Origin: JAPHTQ01 sp050299175 | GTDB taxonomy: Bacteria; Pseudomonadota; Gammaproteobacteria; Thiohalomonadales; Thiohalomonadaceae | DNA: 64,000 bases | Assembly: GCA_050299175.1 (NCBI GenBank) | Contig: JBNKVM010000001.1 | Coordinates: forward strand, 19,218 to 83,217 | Direction: 5' to 3' | Shown here: positions 19,575 through 28,667 of the stretch, in pieces | Numbering within the stretch: position 1 is the first letter of the stretch | Layout of the letters: each line of letters begins with the position of its first letter | Translations under genes and position numbers: made by a program | Notes under the pieces: generated by a model | What the model was told of the DNA's origin: nothing | What the model saw: only the letters and a program-made list of their open reading frames with translations | Databases searched by the model: none

Positions 19575-20999
19575 CTAGCGAATGGCGTTGAATACCCAGC
19601 GTGCCGGACGGATCAGGAAGAAGTTGATAAACCGGTATGTCCATACCGCCGTCAGATAGATCGGGCTGAAAAAGCCCAGCAACGGCAAGTAGAACAACAG
19701 GAATGCCAGTTTATGCAGCAGGTAAACCAGCGCAAACAAAAACCCGTTATTGAAGCTGGCACGGCTGGGAGCATCCCAGACTCGCTTGAACAGGGACCAG
19801 GATGTATGAAAAGCAACCAGGCCAAGAACAAGAGAAGCAATTAAGACAATGAGGACCCAGGAAGGAACTAGCGGGTGAATACGATCATCCAGCTCTTTAG
19901 TGCGTGCTTCATTAGGCCGGTAGAGTGAAGCCGCTCTAACCAGTACTCGCGCTGACAACAACGCGACCTCGGCGCCAACACTCTCTGACGACGCATTGGG
20001 TCGTGGTGGGTCGTATTCAACATGCAACAGATCGCGTAGTTGTCCGGATGGCGCAATATCCACATCGACAGGCACCGAGGCTTTTTCCGGCAAAAACAGA
20101 TTGTAGAAATCACCAGTGGAATAGTTTCCCGGCGTTGCCGACTCTTTCTGCACCGAATCCGCTACACGCTGCAATGTCTTTTTCGGCTTAGCCGAATCCA
20201 GAATAATCAGGCTGACATCGCGTTGGGCGGCAGCCTGCTCCAACTCGGCAAGGGAGACTTTCTGTTTGCCGCTCAGCAAAAAGCCATCCTGCACCGTGGC
20301 GGAAATCACCAGACTTTGTTGCCGCATCGAGGCAATAGCGTTGTGTAACTGGTTTACTCCCACGGAATCAATGGGGACCTTTGAGCCGTAGCTTTGGGCT
20401 GGCAAGGCGGCATCCGCATTACTGGAGAGTTGAACCAACCGGGGATTTGACGAAATGGCAGGCCGCTGCAATTGCCAGATGGCATCCTTTAACGCCTTTA
20501 TGTCAGTGACCTTAACGCTGATATTACGGTCAACTAACCTGTTTGCCTCCGGCCTGGGGACAAAGGTAAAGCTCTTGCCGTTGCGTGACTTGATTCGGAT
20601 ATCCACTCCCGCCGGGATACGCTCGAACGCATCGAGCGATAGCGGCAGATTCTTTTCCGAAAGGAACAGGGTCGGCTGATGACCGGAACCGGCAACCTCT
20701 GTGGCAAATTTGTCGACAGAGACAGACTTACCATCAGGCATTTTCACCAGCCATTGGTCCTGACCATGACTGAAGCTCACCTCTGCCACGCTGCCTTTCG
20801 GGTAGTTACCCAACTCATCGGCAAAGCGAAAAGCCGATCCATGCACATCCGGTACATCAACTTTCCTGCTCAGCTTGGCAAGAGCAGAAAACAGGCCCGC
20901 CTCTGCTGAAAGTGGCACAGAGAGAATCACAAATGTAGCCAGAAACAAACCCAGCAGGCGATGATTTATCTGACAAAAAGGCATGGCTGTTTTATTCAT
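19575..20999 (-). CDS. Exported/membrane protein of unknown function (474 aa)
   Basis: The N-terminus carries a signal peptide (LLGLFLATFVILSVPLSAEA). The next ~350 residues are a soluble region, presumably periplasmic, with mixed beta/alpha character and repeated mentions of short Lys/Val strands (ISVKVTDIKALKDAIWQL, VSLIILDSAKPKKTLQRV). The C-terminus has a membrane helix (WVLIVLIASLVLGLVAFHTS) and two or more further hydrophobic segments (FALVYLLHKLAFLLFYLPLLGFF). No known domain is recognised. It lies in the accessory block between ligA and zipA. A 234-base gap upstream (21000-21233) shows no gene. Confidence 0.78.
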   Translation of the reverse strand: MNKTAMPFCQINHRLLGLFLATFVILSVPLSAEAGLFSALAKLSRKVDVPDVHGSAFRFADELGNYPKGSVAEVSFSHGQDQWLVKMPDGKSVSVDKFATEVAGSGHQPTLFLSEKNLPLSLDAFERIPAGVDIRIKSRNGKSFTFVPRPEANRLVDRNISVKVTDIKALKDAIWQLQRPAISSNPRLVQLSSNADAALPAQSYGSKVPIDSVGVNQLHNAIASMRQQSLVISATVQDGFLLSGKQKVSLAELEQAAAQRDVSLIILDSAKPKKTLQRVADSVQKESATPGNYSTGDFYNLFLPEKASVPVDVDIAPSGQLRDLLHVEYDPPRPNASSESVGAEVALLSARVLVRAASLYRPNEARTKELDDRIHPLVPSWVLIVLIASLVLGLVAFHTSWSLFKRVWDAPSRASFNNGFLFALVYLLHKLAFLLFYLPLLGFFSPIYLTAVWTYRFINFFLIRPARWVFNAIR

Positions 21000-21233
21000 A
21001 AAGAGACCGGTTTCCGGAAGTAGGGTTATATTTCTTACTCGGTCTGCATCCTCAGGTTATCATCCGGGTCGTACTCCCTTCTCCAACACATACGCGTCCC
21101 TTTCCGGTAGTCAGTCTGCAGGATTTTAACCGCAAAGCAAGGACAAATGTAAGTTGTGAGAGGCCATGGTCATCTGCTGTGAGGAGAAATGGTGACCAGG
21201 CTGCCTAGTCTCACAGTCATGACCACCGCAAAA

Positions 21234-23060
21234 CTACCATTTTTTCCTCTTCCTCAAATTTTCGATCACGGCAATAGCGCCAGCGGCCCTGATTCTCACT
21301 TTATATTTCCCTATATTGCATTGCTTATTGTTCTTGTTTGTCCCGTTCCAGGGGTAGCTATGAGGGCCGGGCGCAAGCACTTTATTCAAAATGACCTTGC
21401 GAAATGCCGCACCGCCATAGCCGCCAGCCTGGGTAAAAACCTCCACAATTACGGGAACCGGATCGGCATTCGGAGCAGTTAAAGTAAATTTGATATTTGT
21501 TGCGTAATCAAACTCCTTCGGTTCAGCAACGCAGTTAACGAGTGCTGGCGCGGCCGGTGGTGGTGGCGGAGGTGGGTTTTTCTGGAGTTTATGCAGGTTT
21601 TCAATTACTGCAGTGGATGATCCCGCTCGAATCCTTACCTTGTATTTCCCTTTCAGGCATTGCTTTTGTTTAGCGTTAGTCCCATTCCAATCCACCGCAT
21701 ATTCACCGGCAGTATAACTTTGATTGCGGAGTCGTTTACGGAACGCCACAGCCCCATACCCTCCTGCCTGCGAAAACACCTCAATAACAACGGGTGTCGG
21801 ACTAACTACACTACTACCTAAACCGAAGTGGATTGTTGTTTTATCAAGAAAAGACATTGGATCCGCATCGAAGCGGGAAATTATCGATGCGACCGGTTCA
21901 GCAAATGCGCCTTTCAGTTTGTGCAACTGCTCAATATAGTAATTTTTGTTATCGACCGTAATTTTGCACTTATACTCCCCTCTTATACAGGCCTTATCCT
22001 TGGTGTTCGTACCATCCCAGGGTATCGAGTTAGGGCCTGCTGCGAGTGTCCCGTCACAGATAGTCTTTCGATGAGTAGTATTACTATACCCACCCGCCTG
22101 AGAATAGATATCTATTTTGACATGACTCTCTTTTAGCAAATCGAATTTAATGTTAGTCCCATAATCGAACGATTGGGGATCGGCACGACCATTGGAGATA
22201 AGGTCTGCCGTCTCGGTACCGGACTGGGTTTTCACGATATTTTCGATGGTTTGGATATCCTCCCATCCATGCCCCTCATCTCCCGAAGCGCGTATACGGC
22301 ATTTGTACTTACCTTTCAGACACTGCTTGTTTTGCTTATTGGTACCATCCCAGGGATAGCTATGGTTCCCAGCCGAGAGTTCACCGGAGAATATGTTTTT
22401 CCTGTGCGCGGCGGCACCATACCCTCCTGCCTGCGAGTAGATATCCACCTCAACATGAACTGCTTTGGCCAAGCTGAACCCGATATAGGTCGCGTTCACA
22501 AACCTCATGGGATTGGCGTTATATGAAGGAATAACGCTTGAAACATCAACATAAATAGATTCACTTGCATCGGAGGCAAATGAAAAATATAACTTATAGT
22601 CTCGATGTTCGATAACATACTGCATAGAGGCTTTCCCCTCATCATCAGTTGTATCGGCACCAATGTATTTCATCGATGAATCTGTAGCAGATTTATAATA
22701 TTCAACATATACGCCTTGCTGTAACTCGCCATCCTTACTACATACCGTTTTAAGTGCAATCTCATCACCCACATACGTTTTATTATCAACTGTTTGAGGA
22801 GTGTCGATACTGAAATCCGCATCAATATCTTCCCCCCGACTCTCATCACTCCCTCCCCTGGCACTGATGCCCTGGTAACGCTTCAGGCAGTGACCACACC
22901 CGTCATAACCCAATTGCAAGGCTTCATTAATGGTCGCAAATGACATTCGATTTTTCTTGCTCATTCTTTTGACGCACCAGCAAGAATCCTTATGAAGCTC
23001 CTTGCTTCGCTTGTTGCCAATAAACGTTACTGAATCTGGAAGATTTGACGTCTTTGTCAT
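21234..23060 (-). CDS. Four-repeat FlgD-like Ig protein with Cys-rich Ada-like N-terminal domain
   Basis: The protein has 608 residues and no signal peptide. Residues ~17-62 (KELHKDSCWCVKRM, then GYDGCGHCLKRY) resemble the four-Cys Ada metal-binding fold. Residues ~75-185 look like an Ig-type module. Four repeats of ~100 residues follow (about 185-290, 300-395, 400-495 and 505-605), each with a VEVFSQAGGYG-type strand, an HRK/FRK turn, a PWDGTN motif and a GKYKVRIRA ending; the PWDGTN...GKY signature is that of FlgD-like Ig domains. A run of seven prolines joins repeats 3 and 4. AGGAG lies upstream of the ATG. Composition is more AT-rich than the neighbours, which suggests transfer. The function is unknown; it could be a surface or injected structural protein. 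Confidence 0.82.
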   Translation of the reverse strand: MTKTSNLPDSVTFIGNKRSKELHKDSCWCVKRMSKKNRMSFATINEALQLGYDGCGHCLKRYQGISARGGSDESRGEDIDADFSIDTPQTVDNKTYVGDEIALKTVCSKDGELQQGVYVEYYKSATDSSMKYIGADTTDDEGKASMQYVIEHRDYKLYFSFASDASESIYVDVSSVIPSYNANPMRFVNATYIGFSLAKAVHVEVDIYSQAGGYGAAAHRKNIFSGELSAGNHSYPWDGTNKQNKQCLKGKYKCRIRASGDEGHGWEDIQTIENIVKTQSGTETADLISNGRADPQSFDYGTNIKFDLLKESHVKIDIYSQAGGYSNTTHRKTICDGTLAAGPNSIPWDGTNTKDKACIRGEYKCKITVDNKNYYIEQLHKLKGAFAEPVASIISRFDADPMSFLDKTTIHFGLGSSVVSPTPVVIEVFSQAGGYGAVAFRKRLRNQSYTAGEYAVDWNGTNAKQKQCLKGKYKVRIRAGSSTAVIENLHKLQKNPPPPPPPAAPALVNCVAEPKEFDYATNIKFTLTAPNADPVPVIVEVFTQAGGYGGAAFRKVILNKVLAPGPHSYPWNGTNKNNKQCNIGKYKVRIRAAGAIAVIENLRKRKKW

Positions 23061-23394
23061 AGCGAACTCCTTGATTTAATCGGTGCGTAACCAGTCCTCT
23101 GGCATTAAGCCTGCGTCAGGCATCTAAGCATAGGAATTTCGTTGAATTGAAAACGTGACCGGGAAACGATCCCGGGTGAAGATGCACCCAGAAGAAAATC
23201 TGGTGCGGTGAGGAAGATAAGATTCAATATTCTGAAGAGGCGGTGCATAAAGACCTCCTTATCACTACAACAATCCTTCAGTATTCAAGTATAGCTATCT
23301 CCTCTTCATGTTTTGTGGAATCTATGCAAAATCGTATTACCCAACCATTTCAGCGCTTCTTGACCAAGCAATTGATACTATCAATCGTAGCTAA
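23061..23394. other. Gene-free gap with three short hairpins
   Basis: This 334-base AT-rich gap separates the 608-residue gene from the 95-residue gene upstream on the minus strand. It holds three perfect or near-perfect hairpins in a row: GCCTG-CGT-CAGGC (23109-23121), CCGGGA-AACGA-TCCCGG (23159-23175) and GCAC(C)CAGA...TCTGGTGC (23184-23206). They would lie in the 5' leader of the 608-residue gene. A 98-codon plus-strand ORF at 23243-23539 runs antisense into the next gene and is not convincing. Confidence 0.45.
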
Positions 23395-23682
23395 TCAGCT
23401 ATTGCGCTTACTTTTCCATATTGTCGCCACGGCGCGATCGCTTCCCAGCCACCCGACAATTTCGCAAACGAGCCCGACCAGCAGAAAGACAACAATGGGG
23501 AGAATACCGCCCCATTGCGATGCAGCGATCGATGCGTAGAGTGAACCACCGGCGAGAGCAAGGAACAGCAGTCCCATTACAATCAGCGCGATCCGATGCG
23601 ACGGCTTGTAAACATATTCCTGAGTACCCGATTCAAACAGATTGAGAACCGGTGAAAATATTTTTTGCAGTATTGCTTTCAT
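23395..23682 (-). CDS. Small membrane protein with two TM helices (95 aa)
   Basis: The protein has a short amphipathic N-terminus (MKAILQKIFSPVLNLFESG), then two membrane helices (IALIVMGLLFLALAGGSLYA and LPIVVFLLVGLVCEIVGWLG) and a basic tail. I do not recognise a family. It follows zipA on the same strand by 54 bases and could be read through from smc-zipA, or belong to the accessory block. Confidence 0.7.
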   Translation of the reverse strand: MKAILQKIFSPVLNLFESGTQEYVYKPSHRIALIVMGLLFLALAGGSLYASIAASQWGGILPIVVFLLVGLVCEIVGWLGSDRAVATIWKSKRNS

Positions 23683-23700
23683 AACTTACTCATTTTGTCG

Positions 23701-23714
23701 TGCAAGCTTGAGGC
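23701..23714. repeat. 14-nt repeat, copy 2
   Basis: TGCAAGCTTGAGGC is identical to the first 14 bases of the hairpin at 19446-19463. It sits between the zipA stop and the small membrane protein gene. Chance matches of this length are expected in a window this size, so only the position makes it notable. Confidence 0.35.
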
Positions 23715-23736
23715 GAAGACCATTTTGAGAATGCTT

Positions 23737-24489
23737 CTAGCCGACTTCTTTCGCTTTCTTTTCCAGCCAAGCCAGCATCTCATCGCTAAGTGGCTGTCGC
23801 TGTCCATCGCAAAGCGTGGCGTTGACTTGCGCACCGATTTCACGCGCCTTGCTGAGCATAATGCGCAATGCTTCACCGCCCGGTAAAGAAGTTGGCAGAC
23901 TCATAAACAGGGCGATGCCTGGGGTGTTGAACTCGGCCATTTCGCTGAGAACGAAGCGGCCGGGCTCGAGGATATTGGCCACGCTGAAAAGCGGTTCGTC
24001 CCCTTCCCTGTCAACGTAGTGGAAGATGTCCATATCGCCGAAGAACAGACCAGCGTCTTTCAATGCACGCAGCAGTAACGGGCCACGGATCTGTTTCCCT
24101 TTTTGCGCGATCAGTGTGAGAACGATGACCGATGCGGGTTCTGACTGTACTGCCGTTTCCGCTTCAGGTTCCGGTTGCGCTTCATTTTGCTGTGCGGAAT
24201 CTTCGACTGGAACAGTTTCGGATTCGTCGCCGATGCCTTTGAGACCACGCAGGTGATCGTCGTCGAGGCGTTCCTGACGGCGGGCGCTAAAGGTCATGCC
24301 CAGCCACGCTTCCGGGGGAATGTCGTTTTCGTCGACCTGGAAATTACCCAGTTCGTCCGCCAGTGGCGGCTCGGGTTCGATGGGGCGTAGTGCTTCGCGC
24401 ACCTTGCGTTGACGCCACACATCCAACAGATAGATCCCGGCAACCAGCAGGATGCCGAGAACGATGAGAATGATGCGCAGCGTATCCAT
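23737..24489 (-). CDS. zipA: Cell division protein ZipA
   Basis: The protein has 250 residues. An N-terminal membrane helix (LRIILIVLGILLVAGIYLLD) is followed by a basic hinge, an acidic/Gln/Pro-rich flexible linker (~35-120) and the C-terminal FtsZ-binding domain (VIVLTLIAQKGKQIRGPLLL, GLFFGDMDIFHYVD, VANILEPGRF). ZipA tethers FtsZ filaments to the inner membrane. The length is short relative to E. coli ZipA because the linker is short. It follows smc by 17 bases, the classical smc-zipA order. Confidence 0.95.
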   Translation of the reverse strand: MDTLRIILIVLGILLVAGIYLLDVWRQRKVREALRPIEPEPPLADELGNFQVDENDIPPEAWLGMTFSARRQERLDDDHLRGLKGIGDESETVPVEDSAQQNEAQPEPEAETAVQSEPASVIVLTLIAQKGKQIRGPLLLRALKDAGLFFGDMDIFHYVDREGDEPLFSVANILEPGRFVLSEMAEFNTPGIALFMSLPTSLPGGEALRIMLSKAREIGAQVNATLCDGQRQPLSDEMLAWLEKKAKEVG

Positions 24490-24506
24490 ACGGTCCGATA
24501 GTATGC

Positions 24507-27500
24507 TCAGACCGCAGCCAGTTCCACCGCCTCGTCTACATCCACCGCGACGATACGGGAAACGCCGGCCTCATGCATGGTCACGCCGGTCAGGGTAGTG
24601 GCCAGCTCCATGGTGGTCTTGTTGTGGGTAATGAAGATGAACTGCACCTGCTTGGACATCTCCTCCACCAGCTTGCAGAAGCGGCCAACGTTGGCCTCGT
24701 CGAGCGGCGCGTCCACCTCGTCGAGCATACAGAACGGTGACGGATTGAGCTCGAAGATGGAGAAGACCAGCGCCACCGCGGTGAGTGCCTTCTCCCCACC
24801 CGAGAGCAGGTGAATGGTGGAGTTACGTTTGCCGGGCGGGCGGGCCATGACCGTGACGCCAGTATCGAGCAGGTCGTCGCCGGTCAGTTCCAGATAGGCG
24901 TGGCCGCCACCGAAGAGCAGCGGGAATTTTTCCTGCAGGCCCTTGTTGACCAGATCGAAGGTCTCTTTGAAACGGGTGCGAGTCTCGCGGTCGATCTTGC
25001 GGATCGCGTTTTCCAGGGTCTCCAGCGATTCGGTCAGGTCGGCGTTCTGCGCATCAAGGTATTTCTTGCGCTCGGACTGCTGCTCGAATTCGTCGATCGC
25101 CGCCAGGTTGATCGGACCGAGGCGCTGGATGCGCTGGCCGATAGTTTCCAGCTGGCTCTCCCACTGTGACAGGTCGGCCTGCTCCGGCATCTCTTCCAGC
25201 AGATTCTGGATCTCGAAGCCGGCTTCAGTAACCTGCTCCTGCAAAGTCTGGCGACGCACCTTGTGCTCCTGCCAGGTCATGCGCTGCTGCTCCAGACCGC
25301 TGCGAATGTTTTGTGCTTCCTGCTCAGCCTTGTGACGCTCGTTTTCCAGTTCGCGCATGGCGTGCTCGATATCGCCCACCTGCTGGCGCGCTTCGGCAAG
25401 GCGTTTCTCCACACCCATGCGTTTTTCCAACATCTCTTCCAGTTCGGCTTCCTTGAGCTTGATCGGCCCATCACCCTCGGCCTGTACCTGTAGCAACTCT
25501 TCACGGCGCTCGGCCAGTTGCGACAGCTGCTGGTTCATCCGCTCCAGCCCCTGACGGGTACTGTCCAGTTCGGTCTTGAGGGTTTGCAGTTTGACCGTCA
25601 GCTCCTGCGCCGCACCGGAACCCTCGCGAGCCTGCTGCCTTGCTTGCTCCAGGGAACCACGCAACTCTTCACGACGGGCGTTCAACACCTCACGCTGCTG
25701 CGCCAGGGTTTCCATCTGATCCAGCGCCGCGTGCAGGGTTTTGCGTGCACTCTCCATCTGCTGTGCGGTCTCGTCCAGTTGCTGGCGGATTTCGGCAGAT
25801 TCAGTCTGCAGCCGCTCGCGACGGGCAGCGATCTGCTCCTGGCGTGCCTGCTTGGCACTGAGCTGGGACTGCTGCTCGGCGTGACGGCGGTTGAGTTCGT
25901 TGAGTTCGGTTTGCAGGTTCTCCCGCTCCTGCTCGCGCTCGCGCAGTTGCTCCCGGCCCTGCTCCATCTGCTGCTTCAGCGTTTCACTCTGCTGCTCCAG
26001 CGTGGCGATGGATTCGCCCAGTTCCTTCAGCTCCTGCTCGCGGTGAAGCACACCGGCGTGTTCGTCGGCATCGCGGGCAACACGCAGCCAGCCCTTGCCA
26101 AGCCAGACGCCGTCGCGGGTGATGACCGATTCGTGCAGCGCCAGATTGCTGTGCATGGCAATGGCAGCATTGAGATCGTCGGCGACGTAGATCCCGGCCA
26201 GCATCGCGTCGAGGGGCCACTGCGAGTTGACCTTGGAGAGCAGGGTGTCGCCATTGCCTGAGCCACCAGCGGCCTGACTACGAGTATCGAACAGGGAAAG
26301 CGTGCCGTGCACAAGGCTACCGAGGGCACCGACGATCGGGTCCATACCATCCACACAGACCGCTTCCAGATTGTTACCGAGCACACACTCGAGTGCCCGC
26401 TCCCAACCTTCGGCGGCGCTGATGCCCTCGGCCAGACGTTTGGCGTCGCTAAGTCCCTGACCGCTGAGCCATTCGGTTACCGCGCCCTGGCGTTTGCCCA
26501 GCGCAGCCTGCTGCAGTGCCTCTAAAGAGGCGTGACGACCGCAGGCGTTTTGCAGTTGGGTACGCAGTTGATCAAGTTGCTGGGAATCGTCGTGATTCTG
26601 TTGGCGCTGGTGGCTGATCTGATCCAGACAGGTGCGTAGCCGTTCGGAAAGCGCCCCCTCTTTCATCTCCCCTTCCGCCAGCTGCTCACGCAGCAGCGCC
26701 AACTCTTCGTCGGAGGCGGAACCGGCCAGATTGGCCTGCTCCTCATCAATACGTTTGAGACGGGTGTTCAGTTGATCGGCCTGCTGCTCCAGATGCTGCA
26801 GACGGGCGCGCTCCACCTGGGCGGTTTCGGACGGCTCACTGGCCTTTTCGTTGAAACTCTCCCACTCCGCCTGCCACGCCTGCATCGCCTCTTCGGCCTC
26901 GGCCAAGGTGGCACCGGAAAGCTCCGCAGCGGCACTCGCCTCCTGCTGCTGTGGTTCCAGTTCGAGGATGGTCGCCTGCAGGTCTTCGATACGGCGCTTG
27001 TCGTGATCCTGGTGGGCTTGAGCCTCGTTCCAGCTCCGTTCCAGTTGCTCCAGATCCTGGCGCTGCTGCTGGTAACGCTCGCGCTCATGCTGGATGGTCT
27101 GCTCCAGACGGGCGATATCGGCACCGATGCCGTAGTACTCGCTCTGAATGGTGTTGAATTGATCGGTGGCCTCGACATGGGCCTCGCGGCGGCTCTCGAT
27201 ATTGGCCTCGGCGTTACGCTGACGGGCGATCTGCGCTTCGAGGGTGGTCTCCTGTTCGTGGATCGACTGCTCGCGGCGATGGACCTCGCCATCCAGTTCA
27301 CGCCAGCGCAGGGCCTGGAGCTGGCCCTTGAACATCCGCTCCTCTTTCTTCAGTTCCTTGTATTTCTCCGCCGTGGCGGCCTGCCGTTGCAGGTGGCCCA
27401 GTTGCTTGTCCAGTTCGTCACGCAGGTCGTTGAGGCGATCCATGTTGTCGCGGGTGTGGCGAATACGGTTCTCGGTCTCGCGGCGACGCTCCTTGTATTT

Positions 27501-28013
27501 GGAGATCCCGGCGGCCTCTTCGAGGAACACGCGCAGGTCTTCCGGGCGCGCTTCGATCAGGCGCGAGATGGTGCCCTGCTCGATGATGGCGTAGCTGCGT
27601 GGCCCCAGGCCGGTACCGAGAAAGATGTCAGTGATATCGCGGCGACGGCAGCGGGTGCCGTTGAGATGGAAAATCGACTGACCGTCGCGGGTCACGGTGC
27701 GTTTGATCGAGACTTCATTGAAGCTGGCGTACTGCCCGCCGAGGGTACCGTCGCTGTTGTCGAACACCAGTTCGATGGAGGCCTGGCCCACCGGCTTGCG
27801 CGAATTGGAGCCGTTGAAGATAACGTCGGTCATGGAGTCGCCGCGCAGATTCTTGGCGGAACTCTCACCCATTACCCAGCGCACCGCGTCGATGGTGTTC
27901 GACTTGCCGCAGCCGTTGGGACCGACAATGCCGGTCAAATTAGTGGGCAGGGGGATGGTTGTCGGGTCGACAAAGGACTTGAAGCCGGCGAGTTTGATCT
28001 TGCTCAGTCGCAT
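24507..28013 (-). CDS. smc: Chromosome segregation ATPase SMC
   Basis: The protein has 1168 residues, full length for a bacterial SMC. Walker A GPNGCGKS is at residues 31-38, long Gln/Glu-rich coiled coils lie at ~170-500 and ~660-1000 on either side of a hinge (~510-640), the signature LLSGGEKAL is near the C-terminus and Walker B is FCMLDEVDAPLDEANV. It condenses and organises chromosomal DNA. The gene heads the smc-zipA unit and is divergent from queF across about 215 bases. Confidence 0.98.
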   Translation of the reverse strand: MRLSKIKLAGFKSFVDPTTIPLPTNLTGIVGPNGCGKSNTIDAVRWVMGESSAKNLRGDSMTDVIFNGSNSRKPVGQASIELVFDNSDGTLGGQYASFNEVSIKRTVTRDGQSIFHLNGTRCRRRDITDIFLGTGLGPRSYAIIEQGTISRLIEARPEDLRVFLEEAAGISKYKERRRETENRIRHTRDNMDRLNDLRDELDKQLGHLQRQAATAEKYKELKKEERMFKGQLQALRWRELDGEVHRREQSIHEQETTLEAQIARQRNAEANIESRREAHVEATDQFNTIQSEYYGIGADIARLEQTIQHERERYQQQRQDLEQLERSWNEAQAHQDHDKRRIEDLQATILELEPQQQEASAAAELSGATLAEAEEAMQAWQAEWESFNEKASEPSETAQVERARLQHLEQQADQLNTRLKRIDEEQANLAGSASDEELALLREQLAEGEMKEGALSERLRTCLDQISHQRQQNHDDSQQLDQLRTQLQNACGRHASLEALQQAALGKRQGAVTEWLSGQGLSDAKRLAEGISAAEGWERALECVLGNNLEAVCVDGMDPIVGALGSLVHGTLSLFDTRSQAAGGSGNGDTLLSKVNSQWPLDAMLAGIYVADDLNAAIAMHSNLALHESVITRDGVWLGKGWLRVARDADEHAGVLHREQELKELGESIATLEQQSETLKQQMEQGREQLREREQERENLQTELNELNRRHAEQQSQLSAKQARQEQIAARRERLQTESAEIRQQLDETAQQMESARKTLHAALDQMETLAQQREVLNARREELRGSLEQARQQAREGSGAAQELTVKLQTLKTELDSTRQGLERMNQQLSQLAERREELLQVQAEGDGPIKLKEAELEEMLEKRMGVEKRLAEARQQVGDIEHAMRELENERHKAEQEAQNIRSGLEQQRMTWQEHKVRRQTLQEQVTEAGFEIQNLLEEMPEQADLSQWESQLETIGQRIQRLGPINLAAIDEFEQQSERKKYLDAQNADLTESLETLENAIRKIDRETRTRFKETFDLVNKGLQEKFPLLFGGGHAYLELTGDDLLDTGVTVMARPPGKRNSTIHLLSGGEKALTAVALVFSIFELNPSPFCMLDEVDAPLDEANVGRFCKLVEEMSKQVQFIFITHNKTTMELATTLTGVTMHEAGVSRIVAVDVDEAVELAAV

Positions 28014-28228
28014 CGTGTCTGGATTTCACTCTTTATATTTGTACGGTTCAATCAAAGGGATATCCGGACAAATCCTTTTATATTCAGCAGATTGGACGCG
28101 CCAATGTTGCCAGGATTTGGTATCGGCGCCGTCACAATGGCATCCCTGGGTCACCCCGGAACTGTTCGTCTCGAGCGGCTTTTCCGCTACAATTCCGGGC
28201 CGACAAAACTACCATGAAAGACCGCGTT

Positions 28229-28618
28229 ATGCCTAGCCAACCAAACAGAGATCTGGAGACCTTCGACAACCCGATGCCGGAGCGCGACTATACCATCCAC
28301 ATCGACGTGCCGGAGTTCACCTGCCTCTGCCCCAAAACGGGCCAGCCCGACTTCGCCACCATCGCCATCGACTACGTGCCGGACCAGAAGTGTCTGGAGC
28401 TGAAGTCGCTGAAGATGTACATGTGGTCCTACCGCGATGAGGGGGCCTTCCACGAGAAGGTGACCAACACCATGCTGGAGCACTTCGTCGCCGCCTGCCA
28501 GCCGCGCTTCATGCGTGTGACCGGCAAGTTCAACGTCCGCGGCGGGATCTACACTACCGTGGTCGCCGAACACCGGGCCGAAGGCTGGGTGCCGCCGGTA
28601 CCGGTTACCCTGCCCTGA
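28229..28618 (+). CDS. queF: NADPH-dependent preQ0 reductase QueF (short form)
   Basis: The protein has 129 residues from the ATG at 28229 (MPSQPNRDLETF), which matches the start of short-form QueF proteins; an in-frame ATG at 28214 would add five residues. QueF reduces 7-cyano-7-deazaguanine to preQ1 in queuosine biosynthesis. The catalytic CPKTGQPDF carries Cys34 and Asp41, and the QueF motif ELKSLKMYMW and a substrate Glu in the VVAEHR region are present. The family is a T-fold tunnelling enzyme. There is no sign of a preQ1 riboswitch in the leader. Confidence 0.95.
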   Translation: MPSQPNRDLETFDNPMPERDYTIHIDVPEFTCLCPKTGQPDFATIAIDYVPDQKCLELKSLKMYMWSYRDEGAFHEKVTNTMLEHFVAACQPRFMRVTGKFNVRGGIYTTVVAEHRAEGWVPPVPVTLP

Positions 28619-28667
28619 CCGAATCGGGCAAGGCAGTTCCCTGCCTTGCCCTTCAAATTCCTCGCCC

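Noticed and set aside
23243..23539. 98-codon plus-strand ORF in the gap upstream of the 608-residue gene
   Set aside because: It runs antisense into the small membrane protein gene and has no family features or ribosome site.
26772..28217. 481-codon plus-strand ORF antisense to smc
   Set aside because: Leu/Gly-rich translation with no domain, fully opposite the SMC coding frame.
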